Source of the DNA: Candidatus Bipolaricaulota bacterium
GTDB lineage: Bacteria > Bipolaricaulota > Bipolaricaulia > RBG-16-55-9 > DRXL01
Reading direction: 5' to 3'
NCBI GenBank assembly: GCA_938091745.1
Contig: CALLJK010000004.1
Span: 1 to 43,845, forward strand
DNA: 43,845 bases
The position numbers and the translations under genes were made by a program. The notes under the pieces were generated by a model. The model worked only from the letters and a program-made list of their open reading frames with translations, made no database searches and was not told where the DNA came from. Of this stretch, positions 30,114 through 38,239 are shown piece after piece (position 1 is the first letter of the stretch; each line of letters begins with the position of its first letter).

Positions 30114-30974
30114 ATGTTGTTAGGCTGTCACTTATCGATCTCCGGCGGGCTTGAGCAAACGGTCGCCCGCGCCCAAGCATTACAGATCAACGCGCTGCAA
30201 ATATTCTCGCATAATGCCCGCTCGTGGAAGATGGGCGCGCTCAAGCCCGATGAAGCCAAAAGATTCATCGAGCGCCGTCGCCACGCTCACATCGAGTACG
30301 TCGTCATCCATACGATTTATCTCATCAATCTTGCTTCGCCCGACCCCAAAAACTTCAAGCTCTCTGTCCAAGCCCTCCAAGATGAGGTCCAGCGCGCGGG
30401 AGAGCTGAACATCCCTCACGTCAACACGCACATCGGCGCGCATCTTGGGCAGGGGGTCGAGAAGGGCCTCGAGCGCATTGCTGAAGCGATCAATAGTGTG
30501 CTCGCTAGCCCGCAGGCGAAAAACGCCCCCGACGTCAAGATTCTCTTAGAGAATTCTGCCGGCGAGGGCACAGAGTTAGGCGCGACGTTCGCCGAGCTGG
30601 GGGCTGTGCTCAATAATATAAAGGATAAGAGCCGGGTCGGGGTCTGCATAGATACGTGTCACGCGTTTGCTGCCGGCTATGAGCTGACGACGCCCCAGGG
30701 GCTGGAGAAGACTCTTAAAGAGCTTGATCGCGAGATCGGCTTGGAACACCTTGAGCTGATCCATCTCAACGACTCCAAGTTCCCCCTGGGATCGCGACGA
30801 GATCGTCATGAGCATATCGGGCAGGGCCATATTGGCCTAGAAGGCTTTCGGCTGATCGTCAATCACCCGACGTTGCGGGAGAAGCCCTTTATCTTAGAGA
30901 CCCCCAAGGACGACGAGCAGTCTGATCCAAAGAACTTGGCAGCGATACGCTCTGTGCGGTATGATAGAACCTAA
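30114..30974 (+). CDS. nfo: Endonuclease IV
   Basis: A 286-residue AP endonuclease of base-excision repair. It starts MLLGCHLSISGGLEQTVARA, in line with the family. The three-metal site is visible: His in GCHLS, His in NTHIGAH, Glu in LLENSAGEG, Asp and His in CIDTCHAF, Asp/His in HLNDSK and RDRHEHIG, and Glu in ILETPKDD. The upstream ATG in frame (30090) lies inside the family B repeat and is unlikely. It is next to tatD, another DNA-repair gene. The next gene starts after a family D repeat. Confidence 0.95.
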   Translation: MLLGCHLSISGGLEQTVARAQALQINALQIFSHNARSWKMGALKPDEAKRFIERRRHAHIEYVVIHTIYLINLASPDPKNFKLSVQALQDEVQRAGELNIPHVNTHIGAHLGQGVEKGLERIAEAINSVLASPQAKNAPDVKILLENSAGEGTELGATFAELGAVLNNIKDKSRVGVCIDTCHAFAAGYELTTPQGLEKTLKELDREIGLEHLELIHLNDSKFPLGSRRDRHEHIGQGHIGLEGFRLIVNHPTLREKPFILETPKDDEQSDPKNLAAIRSVRYDRT

Positions 30975-31048
30975 CCCCTGACCCCTTCCCTGCAAGGGAA
31001 GGGGGAGGCTCCCCTCCCCGTGTCGGGGAGGGGCCGGGGGAGAGGTCA
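30970..31048. repeat. Family D GC-rich palindromic element, copy 1
   Basis: CCTAACCCC-tgac-CCCTTCCC...GGGAAGGGGG followed by CTCCCCTCCCCG-TGT-CGGGGAGGGG and CCGGGGGAGAGGTC. Two hairpins in series. It fills the gap between nfo and the transaldolase gene, and its end (GGGGGAGAGG) serves as the ribosome-binding site of that gene. Confidence 0.8.
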
Positions 31049-31050
31049 GT

Positions 31051-31695
31051 ATGAAATTCTTTCTCGACACTGCTAATGTGAAAGAGATCGCGCACGCCCA
31101 CGAGATGGGCCTCTTAGACGGCGTCACCACTAACCCAACTCTGTTAGCCAAAGAAGGGCGCGACCCCGTCCAGGTCATCAAAGAGATCTGCAAGATCGTG
31201 GACGGCCCCGTCAACGCCGAAGTGATCAGCACCGACTGCGAGGGGATGGTGCAAGAGGCCCGCCGCTGGGCTGATCTTGACGAGAAGATCGTCGTCAAAA
31301 TCCCCATGACCCGCGAGGGCATGAAGGCTGTCAGAAAGCTCTCCGACGAAGATATCCCCACGAACGTCACGCTGGTCTTCTCCCCAAGCCAAGCGCTCAT
31401 CGCCGCCAAAGCCGGGGCGGACTACGTCAGCCCATTTGTGGGGCGGCTCGACGACCGCAGCAGCGACGGCATGGATCTCGTCTCCAAGATCATTCAGATC
31501 TTTGACAACTACGGGTTTGAAACCGAAGTGATCGTGGCGAGCATCCGGCATCCGATGCACGTGGTCGAGGCTGCGCTCGTGGGCGCAGATATCGCAACCA
31601 TGCCCTATAGCGTCTTCGAGAAGCTCTTCGAGCACCCCTTGACAGATTTGGGGTTGCAGCAGTTTTTAGCTGATTGGGAGAAACTGCAGCGATGA
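31051..31695 (+). CDS. tal: Transaldolase (fructose-6-phosphate aldolase-like subfamily)
   Basis: A 214-residue short transaldolase of the MipB/TalC type. Motifs: [11 protein letters not shown] (residues 3-13), [13 protein letters not shown] (about 24-36), the Schiff-base Lys in [10 protein letters not shown] (about 84-93), and [10 protein letters not shown] (about 128-137). It moves a three-carbon unit in the non-oxidative pentose phosphate pathway. Together with the transketolase half downstream it forms a sugar-phosphate operon, interrupted by an MNT-HEPN pair. Its stop overlaps the MNT gene start (ATGA). Confidence 0.93.
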   Translation: MKFFLDTANVKEIAHAHEMGLLDGVTTNPTLLAKEGRDPVQVIKEICKIVDGPVNAEVISTDCEGMVQEARRWADLDEKIVVKIPMTREGMKAVRKLSDEDIPTNVTLVFSPSQALIAAKAGADYVSPFVGRLDDRSSDGMDLVSKIIQIFDNYGFETEVIVASIRHPMHVVEAALVGADIATMPYSVFEKLFEHPLTDLGLQQFLADWEKLQR

Positions 31696-32057
31696 GCACA
31701 GTCAGTTTAGAGCGTGAGCGCCAACGCTATGCTCAGGCGCTAGTACGCGTCGCTGAGGCCTTGCCCCAAGCGTTCGCTCAGATCCCAGAGGTCGAGTGCG
31801 TCTGGCTCTTCGGCTCGTATATGCAGGGCCGGCGCGATCTGTGCACCGATCTGGATCTGCTCGTCGTCATGCGCTCGGCGGAGAATATCGTGGCGCGCAC
31901 GGCGTGGCTCTATGAGCGCTTGGCAGCGCTGCTGCAGCTGGATGTCGATCTCGATCTTATTGTGTACACGCCGGAAGAATTTGCTTGGGCGCGGGAGCGC
32001 GGGTTTGTCAAGCACGTCCTCGCCCAAGGGCGGATCATCTATGAGAGAGCCGACTGA
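31692..32057 (+). CDS. MNT-type nucleotidyltransferase (antitoxin of an MNT-HEPN pair)
   Basis: A 121-residue minimal nucleotidyltransferase. The active site is [19 protein letters not shown] (about residues 39-57): G-S, then the D-L-D metal pair, and a later Asp in [10 protein letters not shown]. MntA-type antitoxins inactivate HEPN toxins by adding AMP. It overlaps tal (ATGA) and the HEPN gene (17 bases), a strong sign that the pair works as a unit. Confidence 0.85.
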   Translation: MSTVSLERERQRYAQALVRVAEALPQAFAQIPEVECVWLFGSYMQGRRDLCTDLDLLVVMRSAENIVARTAWLYERLAALLQLDVDLDLIVYTPEEFAWARERGFVKHVLAQGRIIYERAD

Positions 32058-32451
32058 AGAGGGGCGGCGCTGGCTGGAGCAAGCTGAAGAAGACTTAAAA
32101 TGGGCGCGCCATCTCGCGCGCGAGGGAGCACATCATATCGCGTGCTTTCTCGCGCAGCAGGTTGCCGAGAAGGCCCTCAAAGGGTTCTTATATGCTCAAG
32201 GGCGCGAGGTCGTGCTGGGGCACTCAGTCGAGCGGCTCTGCCACGAGGCCGCACGCTATGACACAGCGTTTGCAACTCACGCCCAGCGCTGGGCCATCTT
32301 AGACGGCTATTATGTGCCGACGCGCTACCCCAACAGTCTGCCAGGGAGCATCCCCGCAAGGGTCTACACCCGTGAAGCCGCAGAAGAAGCTGTGCGGCTG
32401 GCCGAAGAAGTCGTCGTTGCTGTGCGCGCGCGGCTGAAGGGAGAGAGATGA
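32041..32451 (+). CDS. HEPN-domain protein (toxin of an MNT-HEPN pair)
   Basis: A 136-residue all-helical HEPN protein. Typical blocks: [15 protein letters not shown] (about residues 11-25), [19 protein letters not shown] (about 31-49), LGHSVERLC and [16 protein letters not shown] (about 87-102). HEPN toxins normally carry an RX4-6H nuclease motif. Here the matching segment is RYPNSLP with no His, as in the PF05168-type subgroup, so RNase activity is uncertain. It overlaps the MNT gene and, by ATGA, the transketolase gene. Earlier in-frame starts would run through the MNT gene. Confidence 0.85.
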   Translation: MREPTEEGRRWLEQAEEDLKWARHLAREGAHHIACFLAQQVAEKALKGFLYAQGREVVLGHSVERLCHEAARYDTAFATHAQRWAILDGYYVPTRYPNSLPGSIPARVYTREAAEEAVRLAEEVVVAVRARLKGER

Positions 32452-33386
32452 GCGTAAAGTTTCTTGAGACCCGCAATGCCTTCGGCGAGGCCCTTCTGGA
32501 ATTAGCTGCTCACGATAAAGATATCGTGGCGCTCACGGCGGACCTACCCGGCTCGACACGCTTAAGTTGGTTCAAAGAGAAGTTCCCCGAAAGATTTTTT
32601 GATTTCGGCGTCGCCGAAGCGAATATGATGAGCGCCGCGGCGGGCTTAGCGCTGTCGGGCAAAAAGCCCTTCGTCTCGACATTTGCGATCTTCGTCGAGA
32701 AAGCGTTTGAACAGATCCGTCAAACGATCGCGTACAATAATCTGCCCGTCAAGATCATTGCGACGCACGGGGGTATTACTGTTGGCGAGGACGGCGCGTC
32801 GCATCAAACTGTTGAAGATATTGCCGTTATGAGGGCCTTGCCCAACATGACCGTCATCGTTCCCGCTGATTACTACGAGACAAAGAAAGCGATCTACGCT
32901 GTGTACAAGCACCCTGGGCCGGTCTACGTGAGGCTGGCGCGCGCGGCCTTTCCCGCCGTCTTCGACGAGTCTGTGACGTTTGAGATCGGGAGAGCGCAAG
33001 TCGTGCGCCCCGGCAGCGACGTCACGATCTTCGCGTGTGGGCTGATGCTCTTCTATAGTCTGCGCGCTGCAGAGCTCCTTGAGCAAGACAAGATCTCTGC
33101 GCAGGTCGTCAACGTCTCGACGATCAAGCCGTTAGATCAGAAAGTCATTGACTACGCTCGGGCGACGGGCTGCGCCGTCAGTGTTGAGGAGCACTCTGTT
33201 ATTGGGGGCTTGGGCGGGGCTGTAGCCGAGCTTCTCTGTGCGCACGCGATCCCGTTGGTGCGCGTCGGGATTTTGGATAAATTCGGGCAGTCGGGAAAGC
33301 CTGAGCAGTTATTAGCTCACTACGGCCTGACGGCAGAAGACATAGCTGAAGCGGCGCGGCGGAGCCAGATGCTCAAAGCCCGCTAG
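32448..33386 (+). CDS. Transketolase C-terminal subunit
   Basis: A 312-residue protein equal to the C-terminal half of transketolase: the pyrimidine-binding domain (about 1-180, with [21 protein letters not shown], where Glu activates thiamine diphosphate, and [21 protein letters not shown]) and the C-terminal domain (about 185-312, [14 protein letters not shown]). The N-terminal half, which carries the diphosphate-binding GDG motif, is not in the window. In split transketolases the N-half gene usually lies just upstream; here that place is taken by the HEPN gene. Last gene of the operon. Confidence 0.93.
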   Translation: MSVKFLETRNAFGEALLELAAHDKDIVALTADLPGSTRLSWFKEKFPERFFDFGVAEANMMSAAAGLALSGKKPFVSTFAIFVEKAFEQIRQTIAYNNLPVKIIATHGGITVGEDGASHQTVEDIAVMRALPNMTVIVPADYYETKKAIYAVYKHPGPVYVRLARAAFPAVFDESVTFEIGRAQVVRPGSDVTIFACGLMLFYSLRAAELLEQDKISAQVVNVSTIKPLDQKVIDYARATGCAVSVEEHSVIGGLGGAVAELLCAHAIPLVRVGILDKFGQSGKPEQLLAHYGLTAEDIAEAARRSQMLKAR

Positions 33387-33570
33387 AGAGTAATCATCGT
33401 CACAACCATGCCCGCCAAGATAATGTGCATAACAGTAAGAAGCGTACCGAGATCATGGTGGGCAAGGGACGGATGTCCTTGGGTGTAGGGAGGAGCTAGA
33501 GTAGACTGCTAGCTAAAGCGTATGGAACGACGGCGTGCGTACGACATACAGACACAGCCACGGCTCCCGC

Positions 33571-33600
33571 TTGACAGGGAGGTCCAGCATATGGTAATAT
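33571..33600 (+). promoter_or_regulatory. Distal promoter of the surface-protein locus
   Basis: TTGACA (33571-33576), 18 bases, TAATAT (33595-33600). Confidence 0.6.
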
Positions 33601-33714
33601 ATGGCCAAGTTTTACGAGGGAGGACAGAGACGTGGAGCAGAGCCAAGCTCGCACGGGCTTGGACGGGAACAGGGGCGATCTTCCGGGGCCCCTCTACGAC
33701 GATGGATATGCGAT

Positions 33715-33743
33715 TTGACAGAGGGGAGAGTGGCTGCTACAAT
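33715..33743 (+). promoter_or_regulatory. Proximal promoter of the surface-protein locus
   Basis: TTGACA (33715-33720), exactly 17 bases, TACAAT (33738-33743). Perfect -35 and good -10; the best promoter in the window. Predicted start near 33750, leader about 190 bases. Confidence 0.8.
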
Positions 33744-33942
33744 AATATTGAAAACTCACGCCTTGGGAGTGCGTCTGGTGTTTACACGACGGAGCAAACC
33801 ACAGGCGAATGTTTTTCTCGATCGGGAGGTGGTCGCCACAACGCAAGAACGGATCGTTTTTCGGCACGCGTTCGCAACCGCGCGAGCGTCTTTCTGAGCA
33901 TGTTGGCTCTATTCTAGACCCTAACCAGAAGGAGGTATAGAA

Positions 33943-36900
33943 GTGAAGAAGAGCAGAGTACAGTTGGCGAGCCTGGTCGTCGTGATTGTGTTTATTCTTG
34001 GGATCACGGCGATGGCTCCAGCAGCGCTGGCCAGTAAGGGCCAGGTTCTTCTCACGGACATCAACGGGACGCCCAAGCAGTACTGGCGTGTGGGCGAGAC
34101 CGCGTTCATTACCGTCATCGACCCCGATGAGAACCGCGACTCCGATGAGGTCGAGTTTCTCCAGGGGAGCTTGCAGACGCAGTTAGGGGACGACGTCCCC
34201 GTGGTGCAGCTCTGTGCCGGGCCGTGTCCGGACTATCCAGGCATGGTCAGTGGGGACTTCGTCAGCAGCTTGAACGGGTTGGTCTTGCAGGAAACTGGGG
34301 TGAACACTGGAGTCTTCCGCAGTCAGACCGGCATTCTCATCACCAAGGCGCTGATCGGCCAGCCGGTCAACACCGGGGACCTCCAGCTGCAAGTCTTCGA
34401 TACCGACACGCTGTTTGTGCGCTATCAAGACCCGACCAATCCCAACGACATCAGCATCTATCTTGGCAAGATTTATACCGGCACCGCGCCGGGCACTCGC
34501 GCGCGCGCTATCATCTCTATTACTGATGCTGGTGGGAATCCGGTCAGCGTGACGGACATCGGTCGCACGATCTTCGTCACCGTTATTGACGCGGACGAGA
34601 ACACCAGCCCCACCACTATCGAGACGGTCAAGGCCACGCTCTTCAACGCCCGCACCAAGCAGGCGCTGGAGCTGACACTGGTCGAGACCGGCCCAGATAC
34701 AGGCGTCTTCCGCAATGTTGATGGTATCGTCTTGGTTGACTTCAAGAACCGGGGGCGGACGCTCGGCGCCACCGAGTTTGAGGCGCTCGATAAGGACACG
34801 ATCTTGGCGTTCTATAGCGCCCCGGCAGGAGTTGCTGTCGCGCCGCCACCGGGTCCAGCGACCCGCACCGATGTTGGCGAGAACGCACTGATCAAGTGCG
34901 AGCGCATCGTTCCGGTGCGCTTAGCTCCGGGTGCGGAGAGCGAGATCACCGTGCGGTGCACGGCCAAGCAGCCGTTGACCGCGCTCATTATCAGTGACAA
35001 ACCTGATGCGGCGTTCACCGTCACGGGCGACACCCGCGGCGGCACGATCAGCCCGCTGGCTCCGGGCCAGAAGTTCGAGATCAAATACAGAGTGCGCGCC
35101 GGAGCCGCGCCGGGAACGTTCGCGATCACGGGATCTGCGACCCCCGCGACCGCAGCGGGCGCTGATCCAGCTAATACAGTCACCTGGACATCAAACATCC
35201 AAGTCGCGGCGGCAAGCGCCTCCAGCGCCTTTGCTGAGCTGAAGGTCACGACCGTGGATTCGAGCTTGGTCAGCGTCAGCCGCGACGTGCCCGACACTGC
35301 CGCAGCTGATAAGGAGTTCACCGTCAAGGTCAAGGTGACGGCGAAGACGGCCCTGCGCGCCCTGCTCATCAACGACACCGTTCCGGCAGGGTGCAGCCTG
35401 GCCGGCGGGACCGTCTCGCGCGCAGGCTCGATCACCCCGCTCAACCCAGGACAATCATTTGAGCACCAATATAAGCTCATCTGCTCGGCGGGGTCGTTCA
35501 CGATCACGGGCGTCGTCACCCCGGTGACGAGCGCCGGTGCACAAGCCCCGGTGACAGTGACGTCAACGTTCACCGTTGGGGCCGTCCCTGTGGCGATGCT
35601 CGGCATGGGCGACGTCAACGATCCCCATGACTTTGCGGTCGCCCAGGTGAAAGTCGCCCATCGCAACCCCGCGCGCATCTCGTTCATCGATTCCACAGGA
35701 CGAGAGATCAGCGAGCTGCGCATCGGCGATGACGTCTTCATCCAAGTGGAGGACCGCGACCAGAACGCCGACTCCGACAGGGTCGAGCGCGTCGTGGTCA
35801 TGATCTTCAACATCAACGGCGGCCAGGAGCTGGAAGTCCTCACCGAAACGGGCGTCAATACGGGTGTGTTTAGAAACACCGGCCCGTTGAAGATCGTCCC
35901 CAAGGCCGTGGCTTCTTGTCCCAATCCCGATGACCTGACCGTCTTCGGCCAGGGGCCAGAAGTCGTCTTCACGCCGATTGTCGACGAGTTGAACGACGGC
36001 CAGCTCGCTGTGGCTCGTGACGACGTCATCTACGCGACGTACTTCGACGACGACGTCGCGATGATCGAGAGCATCGACGAGATCAAGCGCGCTCTCGACG
36101 CGTTCGACGTCATCGCTATCACCGCGACGATCAAGTCTTCAGCGTTCGATCAGTTTGATAAGAAGATCCGATTTGTGGACGACGCTGGTCGGCCGATCTC
36201 CGAGTACAAGGTGGGCATGGACGTCTTCGTCCAATTAGAAGACCCCATCTCCAACTTCCGCTCCGATCTGGTGGAGCAGGTCCCGGTGATCGTGCTTGAC
36301 CGCCACACGGGCGACCGGGAGTGCGTCACGCTGCAGGAGACCGGCCCCAATACGGGCATCTTCAGGAACCAGCAGGGGCTGCCGCTGCGGCGTGGCCTGC
36401 CCAGCGACATCAAGCGCGGCGACGGCATCCTGCAGATGCAGGACCGCGATAACATAGAGGCGCACTTCCAAGCCGCAGACAATCCGCAGGACTACGCGGC
36501 TACGTCCATCGGGATCATCCCGCTCTTTGAGCCGCCGGTCCCGCCGCCTAGGCCCACGGTCAAGTTCGAGCCCGCTTCGATCGAGATCGGCAAGAGCTTC
36601 GTCATCGAAGTGACCGATCCCACCCGTAGCGGCGTGCTGACCGACGCCGTTACGCTGACGCAGCTGCGCGCCGGCACGGTCGTCAAGACCTGGAAGATCA
36701 CCGTGCGCCAGACTGACGGCGGCGTCTTCCGCAGCGACATGATCGCCACGGGCGAGATCGGCAGCGGCGCGACCATCGAAGCCCAAGACGGCGATACGCT
36801 CAAGGCCGAGTACGCCGGCGCTGACCCAGCCACGGCGTCGCTCTTCTCGGTCAAGTTCGAGGTGCGCGAGTTCAAGGCCTCGCCCATGCCGGCGACAACC

Positions 36901-37119
36901 CGCGTCACCTTCCAAGCCATCGGCTCGGGCATCGAGCGCGTCTCGGTCAGCGTCTACGATCTGTCCGGGAAGCTCGTCTTCTCCGGCAGCAAGGCCGGCG
37001 CGTCGCTGGAGTGGGGCGTCGCCCAGATGGGCAACGGCGTCTATCTGTTCATCATGACGGCGTCGGGCAAGGGCCAGTCCAAGACGAGCAAGGTCATGAA
37101 GCTCGTCATCTTGAGATAG
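33943..37119 (+). CDS. Large S-layer-like surface protein with ETG repeats and a T9SS-like C-terminal domain
   Basis: A 1,058-residue exported protein starting at GTG behind AAGGAGG. A signal peptide (about 1-31) is followed by five repeats, near residues 35-150, 185-290, 590-690, 750-850 and 880-965. Their pattern is V-x-D-x-D-x-N ... ETGPNTGVFRN (for example TVIDPDENRDSDEVEF, LQETGVNTGVFRS). Similar repeats occur in thaumarchaeal S-layer proteins (from memory). Between repeats 2 and 3 lie two DUF11-like domains (about 310-540) shared with the lipoprotein at 2371. The last 80 residues (SPMPATTRVTF...VSVYDLSGKLVFSG...NGVYLFIM...KLVILR) resemble type IX secretion sorting domains. Asp-rich loops suggest Ca2+ binding. 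Codons end mostly in C or G, and the gene has tandem promoters, so high expression is likely. Probably a major cell-surface protein. Confidence 0.8.
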   Translation: MKKSRVQLASLVVVIVFILGITAMAPAALASKGQVLLTDINGTPKQYWRVGETAFITVIDPDENRDSDEVEFLQGSLQTQLGDDVPVVQLCAGPCPDYPGMVSGDFVSSLNGLVLQETGVNTGVFRSQTGILITKALIGQPVNTGDLQLQVFDTDTLFVRYQDPTNPNDISIYLGKIYTGTAPGTRARAIISITDAGGNPVSVTDIGRTIFVTVIDADENTSPTTIETVKATLFNARTKQALELTLVETGPDTGVFRNVDGIVLVDFKNRGRTLGATEFEALDKDTILAFYSAPAGVAVAPPPGPATRTDVGENALIKCERIVPVRLAPGAESEITVRCTAKQPLTALIISDKPDAAFTVTGDTRGGTISPLAPGQKFEIKYRVRAGAAPGTFAITGSATPATAAGADPANTVTWTSNIQVAAASASSAFAELKVTTVDSSLVSVSRDVPDTAAADKEFTVKVKVTAKTALRALLINDTVPAGCSLAGGTVSRAGSITPLNPGQSFEHQYKLICSAGSFTITGVVTPVTSAGAQAPVTVTSTFTVGAVPVAMLGMGDVNDPHDFAVAQVKVAHRNPARISFIDSTGREISELRIGDDVFIQVEDRDQNADSDRVERVVVMIFNINGGQELEVLTETGVNTGVFRNTGPLKIVPKAVASCPNPDDLTVFGQGPEVVFTPIVDELNDGQLAVARDDVIYATYFDDDVAMIESIDEIKRALDAFDVIAITATIKSSAFDQFDKKIRFVDDAGRPISEYKVGMDVFVQLEDPISNFRSDLVEQVPVIVLDRHTGDRECVTLQETGPNTGIFRNQQGLPLRRGLPSDIKRGDGILQMQDRDNIEAHFQAADNPQDYAATSIGIIPLFEPPVPPPRPTVKFEPASIEIGKSFVIEVTDPTRSGVLTDAVTLTQLRAGTVVKTWKITVRQTDGGVFRSDMIATGEIGSGATIEAQDGDTLKAEYAGADPATASLFSVKFEVREFKASPMPATTRVTFQAIGSGIERVSVSVYDLSGKLVFSGSKAGASLEWGVAQMGNGVYLFIMTASGKGQSKTSKVMKLVILR

Positions 37120-37126
37120 AGCTGTC

Positions 37127-37153
37127 TGGGGCGGGGCGACCCGCCTCGCCCCA
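37127..37153 (+). terminator. Intergenic GC hairpin, possible attenuator
   Basis: GGGGCGGGGCGACCCGCCTCGCCCC forms a strong hairpin just after the stop of the S-layer-like gene, reported here as its arms GGGGCG...CGCCCC. There is no T-run, so it may lower transcription into the next gene or protect the upstream message rather than stop it fully. Confidence 0.45.
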
Positions 37154-37203
37154 TCAGCCCTGAGCAAGGGTGAATACGAATGCATAAGGAGGTACAGCAA
37201 ACG

Positions 37204-38154
37204 ATGAATCGAACTACGATCCTGGCGTTGGCGCTCATGCTCTTCGTCGGCCTGATGGCCGCCGCCCAAGAGCCCACGGGGGCCAACCCGGTCTTCAAGA
37301 ATGGCGTGGACGCGCGCGCGCTCGCTATGGGCGGAGCGTTTGTCGGTGTGGCCGACGGATACTCCGCGTGCTATTGGAACGCCGCGGGCGTCGCCAAGGC
37401 CGCTGCCGACCAGTCCATTAAAGTCGGCGGCATGAATACAAATCTCTTCGGAGCAGGGATCAACTACAGCTTTGCCGGGGCGACCTGGACGCTCTTTGGG
37501 CTGCCCTGGGGCTTGAGCGTCTCGTTAGTCTCCATTACGGACATCCCGCTGCCTGACGGCAGCATGGGCAGCGACACCGAGCTGCTCGGCGCGTTCTGCG
37601 GGGCCTTCCCCGTCCCCATGAACGGGATGAACGTCGTCGTCGGCGCGGCGGGGAAGTTCTACAGCCAGACGCTCCTCGATGAGACGGCCAACGGCATCGG
37701 CTTCGATGCGGGGCTGCTCATTGACGGGCTGATCCCGGGCCTGACCATCGGCGCCGCGGCGTATGACCTCGGCGGCACGAAGGTGACCTGGTCCACAGGC
37801 TCCTCGGGCATTGTGGATCAGCTCTTCCGCGTCGGCTTCGGGTTTGCGCTCTCGCCGGACTTCACGCTCGCAGCCGGTGTCGATCTCTATGCCGGCGGCG
37901 AGATGGCGATCCGTGCCGGTGCGGAGTTCCGGGGGATTGGCCCCTTGGCGGTGCGCGCCGGGGCGGTCCGTCCCGCAGGCAGCGAGCAGTTCGCGCTCAC
38001 CGTGGGTGCCGGCTTGACGCTGGGCAATCTCGGTGTGGACTTCGCGTGGCTGCAGAACAATATGATCGTGGGCGAGGGCGCGAGCGACACGATCGTGCTC
38101 TCGGCTTCGTTCAGCTTCGGTGGCGCAGAAGAGATGGCGCCTCCGTCGCAGTAA
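37204..38154 (+). CDS. PorV/PorQ-like outer-membrane beta-barrel protein
   Basis: A 316-residue exported protein. Signal peptide (about residues 1-21, ending AAAQ). The mature N-terminus has DARALAMGGAFVGVADGYSA (about 41-60) followed by CYWNAAGVAKA, the hallmark of the PorV/PorQ/UPF0164 branch of FadL-like barrels. The rest is made of alternating strands and ends in SASFSFGG. In Bacteroidetes PorV carries type IX cargo to its surface attachment complex. Here the gene lies between two proteins with sorting-like C-termini, so it may do the same job. Start 37204 is preferred for its signal peptide and upstream AAGGAGG; 37180 is an alternative. Confidence 0.8.
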   Translation: MNRTTILALALMLFVGLMAAAQEPTGANPVFKNGVDARALAMGGAFVGVADGYSACYWNAAGVAKAAADQSIKVGGMNTNLFGAGINYSFAGATWTLFGLPWGLSVSLVSITDIPLPDGSMGSDTELLGAFCGAFPVPMNGMNVVVGAAGKFYSQTLLDETANGIGFDAGLLIDGLIPGLTIGAAAYDLGGTKVTWSTGSSGIVDQLFRVGFGFALSPDFTLAAGVDLYAGGEMAIRAGAEFRGIGPLAVRAGAVRPAGSEQFALTVGAGLTLGNLGVDFAWLQNNMIVGEGASDTIVLSASFSFGGAEEMAPPSQ

Positions 38155-38239
38155 GGGGTACGAGACCATGTTCCAAACGGCTATGTTCACATCATTATCG
38201 GCGAAGCAACTCGACACCAAAGAGAGAAGGAGGTACGAA

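Larger units (their letters stand above)
33387..33942 (+). other. 556-base intergenic and leader region of the surface-protein locus
   Basis: No convincing gene. It contains two good promoters in tandem (33571-33600 and 33715-33743) and about 190 bases of leader. Two overlapping open frames (33522-33917 and 33601-33897) have atypical composition, no ribosome-binding site, and begin before or inside promoter elements, so I treat them as non-coding. The long leader is reminiscent of highly expressed S-layer genes, whose leaders stabilise the message. Confidence 0.6.

Noticed and set aside
33387-33500. Minus-strand frame ending [19 protein letters not shown]
   Set aside because: It looks like a membrane helix, but there is no start codon with a ribosome-binding site before the preceding stop. 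Could be a gene remnant; not supportable.
33522-33917. 131-codon open frame (and an overlapping 98-codon frame at 33601-33897) before the S-layer-like gene
   Set aside because: No ribosome-binding site, odd composition, and both run through two good promoters. More likely leader and promoter DNA.
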